Assembly: GCF_015390235.1 (NCBI RefSeq)
Contig: NZ_VUOH01000006.1
Span: forward strand, 248,001 to 312,000
Origin: Quadrisphaera sp. INWT6
GTDB lineage: Bacteria; Actinomycetota; Actinomycetes; Actinomycetales; Quadrisphaeraceae
DNA length: 64,000 nucleotides
Reading direction: 5' to 3'
Both the position numbers and the translations under genes were made by a program. Numbering within the stretch: position 1 is the stretch's first letter; each line of letters starts with the position of its first letter. This document shows, piece by piece, positions 19,607-27,840 of this stretch. The notes below the pieces were generated by a model. That model saw only the letters and a list, made by a program, of their open reading frames with translations, searched no databases and was not told the origin of the DNA.

Positions 19607-20278
19607 TCAGCGACCGTCGAGGCGGCGGAGCACCTGGGCGCGGTCCTCGGCGGGCAGCTCGGGCACGTCGCGCAGCAGCGGCAGCAGCTCCGGGCTCGTC
19701 GTCGTCGCCGCGAAGACGGTCCGGACGTCGACGCCGTGCGCGGGCCGCTCCACCACGCGGACCGCGTCACCCGCGGTGACCTCGCCGTCGCGCAGCACCC
19801 GGAGGTACGCCCCCGGCGTGCGCGCCTGCGTGAACCGCGGCACCCACCGCTCCTGCCCCAGCCAGACTGCGAACGTCACGCACGGCACCCTCGGGCTGGC
19901 GACCTGCAGCAGGGCCGAGCCGACCTCCCACACCTCGCCGATGACGGCCCCGTTGACGTCGACGCCGGTGGTGGTGAGGTTCTCGCCGAAGGCACCGCCG
20001 GACAGGTCGCGGCCGAGCTCGAGGCCCCAGGCGTCGAGGTCCTCGCGGGCGTAGGCGTAGACGGCCTGGTCGTCGCCGCCGTGGTGGGCGGTGTCGCTGA
20101 TGTGGTCACCCGCGAGGCCGCTGCCGCCGGTGCCCTTGGGCCCGGGGGCGCGCACGGCGACGGGTCCGGAGACCGGTCGCTTGTCGATGCCGGTGGTCCC
20201 GTCCTTGGCGGCGATGGGGCGCTCCCGGCCGGTGTTCACCGAGAGCACCCGCCCCGGCACGACGTCGTGTCCGCTCAC
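19607..20278 (-). CDS. MOSC domain protein (YiiM-like)
   Basis: About 223 residues of the MOSC family, sulfur-carrier-fold proteins that handle molybdenum-cofactor sulfur or reduce N-hydroxylated compounds. Typical features: VLSVNTGRERPI at the start, GIDKRPVSGPV, GDHISDTAHHGGDDQAVYAY, LGRDLSGGAFGENLTT, and the cysteine motif ASPRVPCVTFAVWLG in the place of the conserved active cysteine. GTG 20278 was chosen because it precedes the conserved N-terminus directly; the open frame further upstream is shadow. It diverges from the membrane protein at 20343. Confidence 0.88.
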   Translation of the reverse strand: MSGHDVVPGRVLSVNTGRERPIAAKDGTTGIDKRPVSGPVAVRAPGPKGTGGSGLAGDHISDTAHHGGDDQAVYAYAREDLDAWGLELGRDLSGGAFGENLTTTGVDVNGAVIGEVWEVGSALLQVASPRVPCVTFAVWLGQERWVPRFTQARTPGAYLRVLRDGEVTAGDAVRVVERPAHGVDVRTVFAATTTSPELLPLLRDVPELPAEDRAQVLRRLDGR

Positions 20279-20342
20279 ACCGGGAGTCTGCCCCGAGCGC
20301 GCCGTCCGCGGCGCCGGGTCGTCCGAGGCGCATGATCGGCGC

Positions 20343-21050
20343 ATGGACTCCCCCGCCCCCCAGCGGTCCGGGCGGTGGTGGACGCCGCTGCTGCTCGTGC
20401 ACGCGGCGCTGGTCGTCGCCGTCCTCGTCGCGCGGCCGCTGCTGCCGCCCACCAGTTTCGACGGCGACGGGCCGGGGGCGCTGCACGGCGTCGTCTTCGC
20501 GACCCAGGTGCTGCTGGGCGCCCCGTGGTGGGTGCTGTCGGGGGTGCTCCCCGCGGTGCTGCCGCTGCTGGTCAACCTGGTGCTCCACGTCGTGGTGCTG
20601 CGCCGCTCTCGCCGGCGCGCTCCCCTCGCCGCCCCGGGGAGCGAGCGGCACCGCCCGGTGGGCACCTCGGCGCGGCTCGGCCTCGCCGTGCTCGCCGGCC
20701 TCGCGGTGTGGGCCGCGTGGCTGGGCTGGGACGACACGACCTCCTACGACGTCGTCACCCGCCAGGACGAGTCGCCCTACGTGACGCTGCAGGTCCTCGG
20801 ATGCGCCCTGACGGTCGGCGTGGTGACCGCACTGCTCGCGGCCCGGTGGTCGCCCGTCGTCGCGGCCACCGGCGTCTCGGTCGGGTTCTGGTGGGCGTGG
20901 ACGGCGTGGGCGGCCGCGTACGACGACACCGGCCTCTTCCTCGTCGGCGCCCTCATGCTCGCCGTCGGCCTCGCGGCGGGCACGTCGTTCGCCGCGTTCG
21001 TCGGTGTCGTGGTCGCGGCGCGCCGGTCCAGCGCGCCCGGGCTCGGCTGA
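20343..21050 (+). CDS. multi-pass membrane protein of unknown function
   Basis: About 235 residues with five or six hydrophobic segments, for example LLLVHAALVVAVLVARPLL (residues ~16-34), a cluster around 55-85 (PAVLPLLVNLVLHVVVL), LGLAVLAGLAVWAAWLGW, and a final LMLAVGLAAGTSFAAFVGVV. A basic loop RRSRRRAP suggests a cytoplasmic face. No family recognised. ATG 20343 is the first codon giving a signal-anchor-like N-terminus. Confidence 0.6.
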   Translation: MDSPAPQRSGRWWTPLLLVHAALVVAVLVARPLLPPTSFDGDGPGALHGVVFATQVLLGAPWWVLSGVLPAVLPLLVNLVLHVVVLRRSRRRAPLAAPGSERHRPVGTSARLGLAVLAGLAVWAAWLGWDDTTSYDVVTRQDESPYVTLQVLGCALTVGVVTALLAARWSPVVAATGVSVGFWWAWTAWAAAYDDTGLFLVGALMLAVGLAAGTSFAAFVGVVVAARRSSAPGLG

Positions 21051-21121
21051 CGCCGGCGCTCGAGGGCCAGCAGCGCCAGCGTCGGAGGTGGAGCCTCCGG
21101 GACCCGTCGGCCGTCCGCCGG

Positions 21122-21775
21122 TCAGGTGCTGGGGACGACGGTCACGAGCACCTCGACGTCGCCGGACGCACCGGTGGCGTCCGCCGCGGTCACGCGCCCG
21201 GCCAGCCGGTAGGTGCCGGGCCGCGGGTCGACCAGCGTCACCAGCCACGCGGCCTGCTCGTGCAGCTCGCCCCCGCGCGCGCTCTGCGGCAGCGAGGCGG
21301 CCCAGGTGGACCAGTCGACGGCCACCAGCTCACCGCCCCCCTCGCCGCGCACGTCCAGCGGGGCGGGGCCGGGCTCCAGCGACCCCTCGACCGTGCCGCC
21401 GGCGGCCGGGTCGTGCAGGTGCACGCTGACCTGGACGACGTCGCACGGCGGCACGCCCTCGGCCGCGTACCCGCCCAGGTCGCGCACGCTGGCCCCGACG
21501 TCGAGCCCCGCACCGCCGAGGGTGGGCTGCGGCTCGCCGTCGTCGTCGACCGCGCGGGCGGTCACGGCGACGTCGACGGGCCCGGCTCCGGCGGGCGGCA
21601 CGCACCCGGCCACGCCGTAGGGCGCGGGCGCCTCCCCGTGCTGCGAGCCGCTCCCCAGGACGCCGGGTAGTGCGCTGAGCAGCCCGAGCACCGAGAGCGC
21701 CACCGCTCCCAGCAGGCCCAGGCGCGCCCACCGCGGCAGGCCGGGGGCCTCCGCCGCCTCGACCTCGGGGTGCAC
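21122..21775 (-). CDS. membrane-anchored protein of unknown function
   Basis: 217 residues: a short cytoplasmic N-terminus (WAR), one helix at about 18-40 (LGLLGAVALSVLGLLSALPG) and an extracellular domain with two cysteines (AGCVPP and PPCDVV) that may form a disulfide. Beta-rich segments such as GTYRLAGRVTAADATGASGD and DVEVLVTVV suggest an immunoglobulin-like fold. No family recognised. GTG start. Confidence 0.6.
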   Translation of the reverse strand: MHPEVEAAEAPGLPRWARLGLLGAVALSVLGLLSALPGVLGSGSQHGEAPAPYGVAGCVPPAGAGPVDVAVTARAVDDDGEPQPTLGGAGLDVGASVRDLGGYAAEGVPPCDVVQVSVHLHDPAAGGTVEGSLEPGPAPLDVRGEGGGELVAVDWSTWAASLPQSARGGELHEQAAWLVTLVDPRPGTYRLAGRVTAADATGASGDVEVLVTVVPST

Positions 21776-22073
21776 GCCCCCAGTCTCACCCGACGGGACG
21801 GCCCCGGGGCGGCGCTCCCCGCACCCCGCGGGCGTCAGAGTCCTGGGCCGCTGCTCTCGGGCGTGCTCGCGACGGGCGGCTGGCGCGTTCCGGCAGCCGC
21901 GGGCGCCACCCCGTCAGCGGGGCTCAGGAGCCAGCCCAGCACCGCTCCGACCCACCGCAGCACCGCTCCCACAGGTCCACCTGGTCCCCCTGGCCCGGTC
22001 ACCGCGCCCCCGCTCCTCGACGACGACGGTCAGGCTCCTCCCCCGCCGGCGCGCAGCGCAAGGACCGCCGGGA
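21776..22073. other. 298-bp gap with no accepted gene
   Basis: Lies between the membrane-anchored protein start and the TetR stop. It contains a short imperfect direct repeat (cagcaccgctcc... at about 21937-21970) but no open frame with protein-like composition and no strong hairpin that I can see. Confidence 0.5.
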
Positions 22074-22679
22074 TCAGCTCTCCGGGGTGTCGAGGAGGCG
22101 GCGGAGCAGCGCCGCCAGCTGCGCGGGCTCCGCGGCCCGCAGCGGCTCCAGGCCCGGGGAGGAGCGCAGCACCGCGACGCCGACCACGGCGGCCAGCGCC
22201 ACCTGCGCGGTGAGCAGCTCGACCGGGGACACCGCTGCGCCGTCACCGCCCCCCGGGGCGAGGCGGCGGGCGAGGCGCTCGCTGTGCTCGCCGAGCACGC
22301 GGCGGCGCAGGTCGTCGACGGCCTCGTCGCCCGAGGAGCGCAGGAGCAGCATCAGGGCCTGCCCGCTGGCGGCTCCTGAGACCCCGGCGCCCAGGGCGTG
22401 GTGCGCCAGGCGCGCGGCGAGGTCGGCGTGCTCGGCGCCGTCGTCGGCCGGCGCGCGGAGGTCGTCGACGGCGGCGGCCAGGCACGCCTCGAAGAGCCCC
22501 TCCTTGGAGCCGAAGTAGCGCTTGATGAGGGCCACGTCGACGCCGGCCTCGTCGGCCACCTGCCGCACGGTGGTGCTGGAGAAGCCGTCGGCGGCGAAGC
22601 GCCCCCGGGCGGCGTCCAGCAGGCGCTGGCGGGTGCGGCCGGCGTCACGACGGCGCTCGGGGACCTCCACGACACTCAC
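22074..22679 (-). CDS. TetR-family repressor, divergent from an MFS efflux gene
   Basis: 201 residues. The N-terminal helix-turn-helix is canonical: TRQRLLDAARGRFAADGFSS, TTVRQVADEAGVDVALIKRY, FGSKEGLF. The C-terminal ligand domain is helical and typical in length. It is transcribed away from the MFS transporter at 22788, the classic arrangement of a local repressor controlling the pump and itself. Repeated TTGACT/AGTCAA half-sites lie in the shared 108-bp region. Confidence 0.9.
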   Translation of the reverse strand: MSVVEVPERRRDAGRTRQRLLDAARGRFAADGFSSTTVRQVADEAGVDVALIKRYFGSKEGLFEACLAAAVDDLRAPADDGAEHADLAARLAHHALGAGVSGAASGQALMLLLRSSGDEAVDDLRRRVLGEHSERLARRLAPGGGDGAAVSPVELLTAQVALAAVVGVAVLRSSPGLEPLRAAEPAQLAALLRRLLDTPES

Positions 22680-22699
22680 TCCTCGATGTCAGCGTTCGT

Positions 22700-22765
22700 T
22701 GACTAAAGCGCCCGGCGCGACCTACGGTCAAGTCATCGACCGTTGACTTCAGTCCGGTCGCCTGC
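22700..22765 (+). promoter_or_regulatory. promoter and putative TetR operators for the MFS efflux gene
   Basis: A -35 like TTGACT (22700-22705) is separated by 18 bases from TACGGT (22724-22729). TTGACT/AGTCAA half-sites overlap it and recur at about 22730-22736 and 22743-22749 (GGTCAAGTCATCG... and CGTTGACTTC), forming a loose inverted repeat. The arrangement fits repression by the divergent TetR protein. Confidence 0.5.
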
Positions 22766-22787
22766 GACCCCACCCCAGGAGACCCCC

Positions 22788-24254
22788 GTGGCCACCGCCG
22801 CCAGCACCGACGCGCCCGTCGACGCGCCGCCGACCGGGCACCGCCCGAACAGCACCGCGATCGTCCTCTACCTGTCCCTCGGCGGCCTGTCCTTCGCCGT
22901 CCTGCAGTCCCTGGTGGCCCCGGCCCTGGGGACCATCGGCCGCGACCTCGGCGTCACCACCAGCGCCGCCAGCTGGGTGCTCACCGCCTACCTGCTGGCC
23001 GCCGCGGTGCTCACCCCGGTGCTCGGGCGCCTGGGCGACATGGTCGGCAAGCGCCGGGTGCTCATCGTGGTGCTGGTGCTGCTGCTGGCCGGGACCGTGC
23101 TCGCCGCGCTCGCCCCGAACCTAACCGTGCTCGTCGTCGGGCGCGTCCTCCAGGGAGCCGCCGGCGCGGTGATGCCGCTGTCGATCGGCATCGTGCGCGA
23201 CGAGCTGCCGAAGGAGCGCGTCAGCGTCACCATCGGCCTGCTCTCCGCGATCTTCGGCATCGGCGCGGGCGTCGGCATCGTCGCTGCGGGGCCGATCGTC
23301 CAGCACCTGTCGTGGCACTGGCTGTTCTGGCTGCCCGCCGTGCTCGTCGTCGTCGCCCTGCTCGGGGCCGTCTTCGGCATGCCCGAGTCGCCGGTGCGCA
23401 GGCCCGGGCGCCTCGACCTCGTGGGCACCGCCGTGCTGTCGGTCGCGCTCGTCGCCCTGCTGCTCGCTGTCGGCGAGGGGGCCGACTGGGGCTGGTCCAG
23501 CGCGTCCACCCTGGGCCTGCTCGCGCTCGGCGTCGTCGCCCTGGTGGCGTTCGTGGTGGTCGAGCTGCGCGTGGCCGAGCCGCTGGTCGACGTGCGCCTG
23601 TTCACCGTCCGCGGCGTCTGGACGGCGCACCTGGTGGCCCTCGCCTTCGGCTTCGCGATGTTCGGCACCTTCCTGCTCGTGCCGACGCTGCTGCAGCTGC
23701 CCGCCCAGCTCGGGTACGGCTTCGGCAAGGACGTCACGCAGGCCGGCCTGTACCTGCTGCCCACCGTGCTGGCGATGGTCGTGGCCGGGCCGGTCGCCGG
23801 CATCCTCGTGCGGCGCGTCGGGCCGAAGGTGCCGCTGGTCGTCGGCAGTGTGAGCGTCACCGCCGCGTTCGTGGTGCCCGCCCTCTCCCACGCCCACCTC
23901 TGGCAGGTCGTGGTGTCCGGCCTGCTGACCGGCGTCGGGATCGGCATGGCCCTCGCGGCCTGCTCCAACGCCATCATCGAGAGCGTGCCCGCGACGCAGA
24001 CCGGCGAGGCCATCAGCGCCAACACCGTGGTGCGGACCATCGGCAGCAGCATCGGCACCGCCGTCATCGCCGCGGTCATCACCTCCGAGAGCACCCCCCA
24101 GGGCCTGCCGCTGGACAGCGCCTTCACCACCGGCTTCTGGGCCGCCGCCGGGGTCGGTGTGCTGGCCCTGGTCGGGGCGCTCGTCGCCCCGTCGGTGCGC
24201 CAGCGCCACCGCCGCGCGGAGCAGGCCGGGGTCAGCGACCTCGCGGAGGGCTGA
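22788..24254 (+). CDS. MFS drug/proton antiporter, DHA2 (EmrB/QacA) family
   Basis: 488 residues with about 14 membrane helices, the length of DHA2 exporters. MFS motif A is seen as GRLGDMVGKRRVL (residues ~80-92), and the exporter motif C region as GIGAGVGIVAAGPIV near 165. Likely exports lipophilic or cationic toxic compounds by proton exchange. Start set at GTG 22788 because AGGAG at 22777-22781 lies 6 bases upstream; the frame is open further back but lacks a ribosome site. Controlled most probably by the divergent TetR gene. Confidence 0.92.
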   Translation: MATAASTDAPVDAPPTGHRPNSTAIVLYLSLGGLSFAVLQSLVAPALGTIGRDLGVTTSAASWVLTAYLLAAAVLTPVLGRLGDMVGKRRVLIVVLVLLLAGTVLAALAPNLTVLVVGRVLQGAAGAVMPLSIGIVRDELPKERVSVTIGLLSAIFGIGAGVGIVAAGPIVQHLSWHWLFWLPAVLVVVALLGAVFGMPESPVRRPGRLDLVGTAVLSVALVALLLAVGEGADWGWSSASTLGLLALGVVALVAFVVVELRVAEPLVDVRLFTVRGVWTAHLVALAFGFAMFGTFLLVPTLLQLPAQLGYGFGKDVTQAGLYLLPTVLAMVVAGPVAGILVRRVGPKVPLVVGSVSVTAAFVVPALSHAHLWQVVVSGLLTGVGIGMALAACSNAIIESVPATQTGEAISANTVVRTIGSSIGTAVIAAVITSESTPQGLPLDSAFTTGFWAAAGVGVLALVGALVAPSVRQRHRRAEQAGVSDLAEG

Positions 24255-24335
24255 CCCCGGCCGCACCGGCCCCGCGCCGGCCCCGCGCCGGTGCGAGGCT
24301 GGCGCCGTGGTGGGTGCGGTGGGGACGACGGCGTG

Positions 24336-24749
24336 GTGACGGTCCTGCTGCTCGCCGCGACGGCCCTGCACCTGGGCTTCCAGCTGGTGGTGACGGCGCT
24401 GGTCTACCCCGCCCTGCTGGGCGCGCCGGAGGAGCGCTGGGCCGTCGAGCACGACGCCCACCGCCGGCGCATCACACCCGTGGTGGCGGCTGTCTACGGC
24501 CTGCTGGCGGCGGCGTGCGCCGCGGTCCTGCTCGCGGGACCGCGCGACGCGTGGTCCCTGGTGTCGGTGGGGGCGTGCACCGCCGTCGTCGCCGTCACGG
24601 CGACGACGGCGGGCCCGGCGCACGGGGCGCTCGCCGCGCGCGGGCGGTCGGCCTCCATGGTGCGCCGGCTGCGGCGCGCCGACGCGCTGCGCCTGGTCGG
24701 AGCGGTCGCGGCAGCCGGCGCCGCAGCGGTGGCGGCAGCGCCCTCCTGA
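24336..24749 (+). CDS. small four-helix membrane protein
   Basis: About 137 residues, with helices near 1-25 (TVLLLAATALHLGFQLVVTA), 50-70 (VVAAVYGLLAAACAAVLLAG), 75-95 and 115-135. The short stretch ALVYPAL and the conserved-looking RRITPVVAAVYG resemble small actinobacterial membrane proteins of unknown function. GTG 24336 or 24333 are near-equivalent starts, with only a weak GGGGA upstream. Possibly part of the MFS transcription unit (81-base gap). Confidence 0.6.
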   Translation: MTVLLLAATALHLGFQLVVTALVYPALLGAPEERWAVEHDAHRRRITPVVAAVYGLLAAACAAVLLAGPRDAWSLVSVGACTAVVAVTATTAGPAHGALAARGRSASMVRRLRRADALRLVGAVAAAGAAAVAAAPS

Positions 24750-24847
24750 CCGGTGGCCGCGCCGACGGGCGCAGATCGGGATCTCCGCCTAGGTTCGACC
24801 GGGCCAGCGGGAGTCACGGTGACGGACGCGGCCACCGGAGGACCCAC

Positions 24848-25252
24848 GTGCACATCCAGCTCGACGCCAGCGACCTGCGCGGCTGGCGCGTCGTGCGGCT
24901 GGCGGGAGACCTGGACGTCTACGCCGCGCCCGACCTCACCAGCGCGCTGACCCAGGAGGTCGACGACTGGGCGGCGCGTCGCACCCCCGGTCCGGACGAC
25001 CGGGGCGGCGGGCTCGTCGTCGACCTGCAGCAGGTGCCCTTCGTCGACTCCTCGGGCCTGGGCGTCCTGCTGGGTGCGTACCGCCGCGCCCAGGCGGCCG
25101 GGTTCGGCGTGCGCGTGGTGAGCACCTCCGAGGAGCTCGGTACCACGCTGACGATGATGGGGCTCACGGCCGTGCTGCCGGTCCACCCCGACCTCGACTC
25201 CGCGACGGCGCCGTCGGGCCCCGAGGCCCCCCCGGACGACGGCGCGTCCTGA
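24848..25252 (+). CDS. STAS-domain anti-anti-sigma factor
   Basis: 134 residues of the SpoIIAA/RsbV type. The beta-strand start VHIQLDASDLRGWRVVRLAG is followed by DLDVYAAPDLTSALTQEV and the phosphorylation segment VVDLQQVPFVDSSGLGVLL, where the DSSG serine (about residue 74) is the usual target of an RsbW-type kinase. Unphosphorylated STAS protein binds the anti-sigma kinase and frees sigma. GGAGG at 24837-24841, 6 bases before GTG 24848, decides the start. The next gene encodes a PP2C phosphatase expected to dephosphorylate exactly this kind of protein. Confidence 0.92.
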   Translation: MHIQLDASDLRGWRVVRLAGDLDVYAAPDLTSALTQEVDDWAARRTPGPDDRGGGLVVDLQQVPFVDSSGLGVLLGAYRRAQAAGFGVRVVSTSEELGTTLTMMGLTAVLPVHPDLDSATAPSGPEAPPDDGAS

Positions 25253-25384
25253 CACGGGGCCGTCCTCCCGCGTGTCATCCGCCCTGGTGGTGCTTACGGT
25301 GTAGGTCAACAGGCCGGGTGCACCGGGCACCCGGGGCTCCCCAGCTCCACCAGCGGTGACGAACCAGACCAACGACGGCGGAGG

Positions 25385-27781
25385 GTGAGCACGAGGGTGG
25401 ACGGGTCCGAGACGACCGAGGCGCACGAGGTCCCCGGTCAGCGCCGCAGCACGCCGCCGTCCTCGCCCGTCTCCGGGCGGGTGCTGCCGCGCGGCGTCGC
25501 CCAGGTGCGACCGGAGGCGCCGGCGGCGGTGCTCATGGTCGACCTCGAGGCCCGGCGGGTGCTGTACGCCAACGAGGTGGCGGTGCAGATGGCGCCGTCT
25601 CTGGCCCTGCCGGTCGGCGCCGACGAGTGGGCCGCCGCGGCCGACCTGCGCGACATCGACGGCGAGGCGCTCGACGAGACCGCCCACCCCCTGTCGCGCA
25701 TCGCCAGGTTCGAGCCCGTCGCCGGCCAGGGAGTCTCCGCGGCCCGCTCCAGCGACCTGGGCGAACGGCGCGAGCCGCTGTGGGTGGTGGCCCTCCCCCT
25801 CGACGACGCCCCGAACCTGCGCGGCCACGCGCTCGTGGTGTTCCTGCCCGTGCGAGACCGCGACGAGCTGCAGGAGCGCGCCGAGGCCGCCCACGCCCGC
25901 ACGGCGTCCGCCTCGGCCGCCCCCGAGCTGCAGCCCGCCCCCTCCGACGCCGTCGCCGTGCGCGAGGCCGCCGTGCTGGCCACGGGCCTGTCCTTCACCG
26001 TGGCCGACGCGAACGTCGAGGACATGCCGCTGGTCTGGGTCAACCCGGCCTTCACGGCGGTGACCGGCTACACCTTCGAGCAGGCCGTCGGGCACAACTG
26101 CCGCTTCCTCCAGGGGCCCGGCACCGACCGCGCCACCACCCAGCGCATGCGCGAGGCCCTCGACACGGGACGCTCGGTCACCGAGACCCTGCTGAACTTC
26201 CGCGCCGACGGCACCGCGTTCTGGAACCAGGTCGCGATGAGCCCCATCACCGACGCCGACGGCCGGGTGACGCACTACGTCGGCATCCAGACCGACGTCT
26301 CGGGCCGGGTGGCGGCCGACGCCGAGCGCGACCGCGCCCTGGCCTCCGAGAAGGCCGCGCGCACCGCGGCCGAGGAGGCCCACAGCCGGCTCCAGCTGCT
26401 CGCCGAGGTGAGCACGCAGCTGTCGGCCACCACCGACGCCCGCCAGGCCTGCGACCGCCTGGTCCAGCTGCTGGTCCCGTCCGTCGCCGACTTCGCCGTC
26501 CTCGCCGTCGTCGGCGACGACGCCGTGCTCGCCTCACCGGAGAGCCGGTCCGCCGGCGGGCCGGTCGGTCCTGTCGTGGCCGCCACCGCGCCCTCGGCCC
26601 CCGCGTCGGCGCGCCTCGGCCTGCACGACGTCGCCTGGCACCACCACGACCCCGACCTCCGCGACGCGCTGGGCCGGCACGCGCAGGGGCGCCTGGCCGC
26701 ACTGACCGCCCGGGGACGCGACGCCCTCGGGCTGGTGACGCGCCCCGGTGGCTCGCGCCTGGGCGACGACGACGCCCAGCGGGCCTCTGCGCTCGACACC
26801 GCCGAGGGCCTGGCGGGGCTGATGCGCCGCGGCCCGGCCCGCGACGCGCTGGCCGAGCTGCAGCCCTCCTCGATGACCACCGTGGCGCTGCGCAGCCGCG
26901 AGCGGACCCTCGGCGTCATGACGCTGGGCACGGGCCCCGGTCGCGCGCCGCTCACCGACGACGACCTCGCCCTGGCACGCGACATCGCCACCCGCGCCGG
27001 GCTCGCGCTCGACCGGGCCCGCCTGTACCGCCAGCAGCGCGACCTGGCCGCCGGGCTGCAGCGGTCGCTGCTGCACCTGTCACCCAACGCCGCGCCCGAG
27101 CACGTCAAGGTGGCGGTCCGCTACGTGGCCGCCGCGGAGGCCGCCCAGGTGGGCGGCGACTTCTACGACGTGTACGCCCAGCCCGGCGGCTCCGCCGTCG
27201 TCGTCATCGGCGACGTGATGGGCCACGACACCCTGGCCGCCGCCGCCATGGCCCAGTTGCGCTCGATCGTGAGGACCCTGGGCATGGTCGGCGACGACGA
27301 CCCCGCCCAGGTGCTCACGCGCACCGACGTGTTGATGCGCGCCTCCGGCATCGACACCCCCGCGACCGCCTCGGTGGTGCGGCTGCCGACCCCCGACGAG
27401 CAGCCCGACGAGCAGCCCTCGACGGTGCTGGAGTGGTCGAACGCGGGCCACCCGCCGCCGCTCCTCATCGGCGCCGACGGCGGCGTGCGCCTGCTGGAGG
27501 CCGCCGACACCGACCTGCTCCTGGGCATCGAGCCCGGCACGCAGCGACGGCTGACCCGCAGCCGCCTGCGGGCCGGCGAGACGCTGCTCCTCTACACCGA
27601 CGGCCTCGTGGAGCGCCGCGACCAGCCGCTCGGCGAGGGCATCGCCCTGCTGCGCGAGGCGGCCGCCCGCGCCGCGAGCACCACCGGCGACCCCGAGGAG
27701 CTGGTCGACGCGGTGCTCGCGGCGATGCTGCCGGCGCCGTCGTCCGACGACGTCGCGGTGGTCGCCGTCGTCCTGCGCTGA
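25385..27781 (+). CDS. PAS-LOV-GAF-PP2C blue-light-type serine phosphatase
   Basis: 798 residues. Domains: PAS-like at ~45-160 (VLMVDLEARRVLYANEVAV), LOV at ~195-305, GAF at ~325-545, SpoIIE/RsbU-type PP2C at ~575-798. The LOV domain has the photoactive motif GHNCRFLQG (cysteine 239) and all flavin contacts expected: Asn/Arg/Gln of NCRFLQ, Asn in LLNFR, Asn in FWNQV and Gln in VGIQTDV. PP2C metal ligands are in GGDFYDVY, VIGDVMGH and SSDDVAVV. Likely senses blue light through FMN and dephosphorylates a STAS protein, with the adjacent one the obvious candidate. GTG 25385 lies directly after GGAGG; GTG 25397 is a possible alternative. Confidence 0.93.
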   Translation: MSTRVDGSETTEAHEVPGQRRSTPPSSPVSGRVLPRGVAQVRPEAPAAVLMVDLEARRVLYANEVAVQMAPSLALPVGADEWAAAADLRDIDGEALDETAHPLSRIARFEPVAGQGVSAARSSDLGERREPLWVVALPLDDAPNLRGHALVVFLPVRDRDELQERAEAAHARTASASAAPELQPAPSDAVAVREAAVLATGLSFTVADANVEDMPLVWVNPAFTAVTGYTFEQAVGHNCRFLQGPGTDRATTQRMREALDTGRSVTETLLNFRADGTAFWNQVAMSPITDADGRVTHYVGIQTDVSGRVAADAERDRALASEKAARTAAEEAHSRLQLLAEVSTQLSATTDARQACDRLVQLLVPSVADFAVLAVVGDDAVLASPESRSAGGPVGPVVAATAPSAPASARLGLHDVAWHHHDPDLRDALGRHAQGRLAALTARGRDALGLVTRPGGSRLGDDDAQRASALDTAEGLAGLMRRGPARDALAELQPSSMTTVALRSRERTLGVMTLGTGPGRAPLTDDDLALARDIATRAGLALDRARLYRQQRDLAAGLQRSLLHLSPNAAPEHVKVAVRYVAAAEAAQVGGDFYDVYAQPGGSAVVVIGDVMGHDTLAAAAMAQLRSIVRTLGMVGDDDPAQVLTRTDVLMRASGIDTPATASVVRLPTPDEQPDEQPSTVLEWSNAGHPPPLLIGADGGVRLLEAADTDLLLGIEPGTQRRLTRSRLRAGETLLLYTDGLVERRDQPLGEGIALLREAAARAASTTGDPEELVDAVLAAMLPAPSSDDVAVVAVVLR

Positions 27782-27782
27782 G

Positions 27783-27840
27783 CCGCTACCGAGCCGAGCG
27801 CCTCGCGCGCTACGGCACGAGGCGCTCGGCGCGGTAGCGG
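27783..27840. terminator. bidirectional terminator hairpin after the LOV phosphatase
   Basis: Arms 27783-27805 and 27818-27840 pair over 23 bases with one mismatch (core GCCGAGCGCCTCG / CGAGGCGCTCGGC). The left arm starts 2 bases after the phosphatase stop, and the right arm is the 3' coding end of the convergent reductase. Confidence 0.85.
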
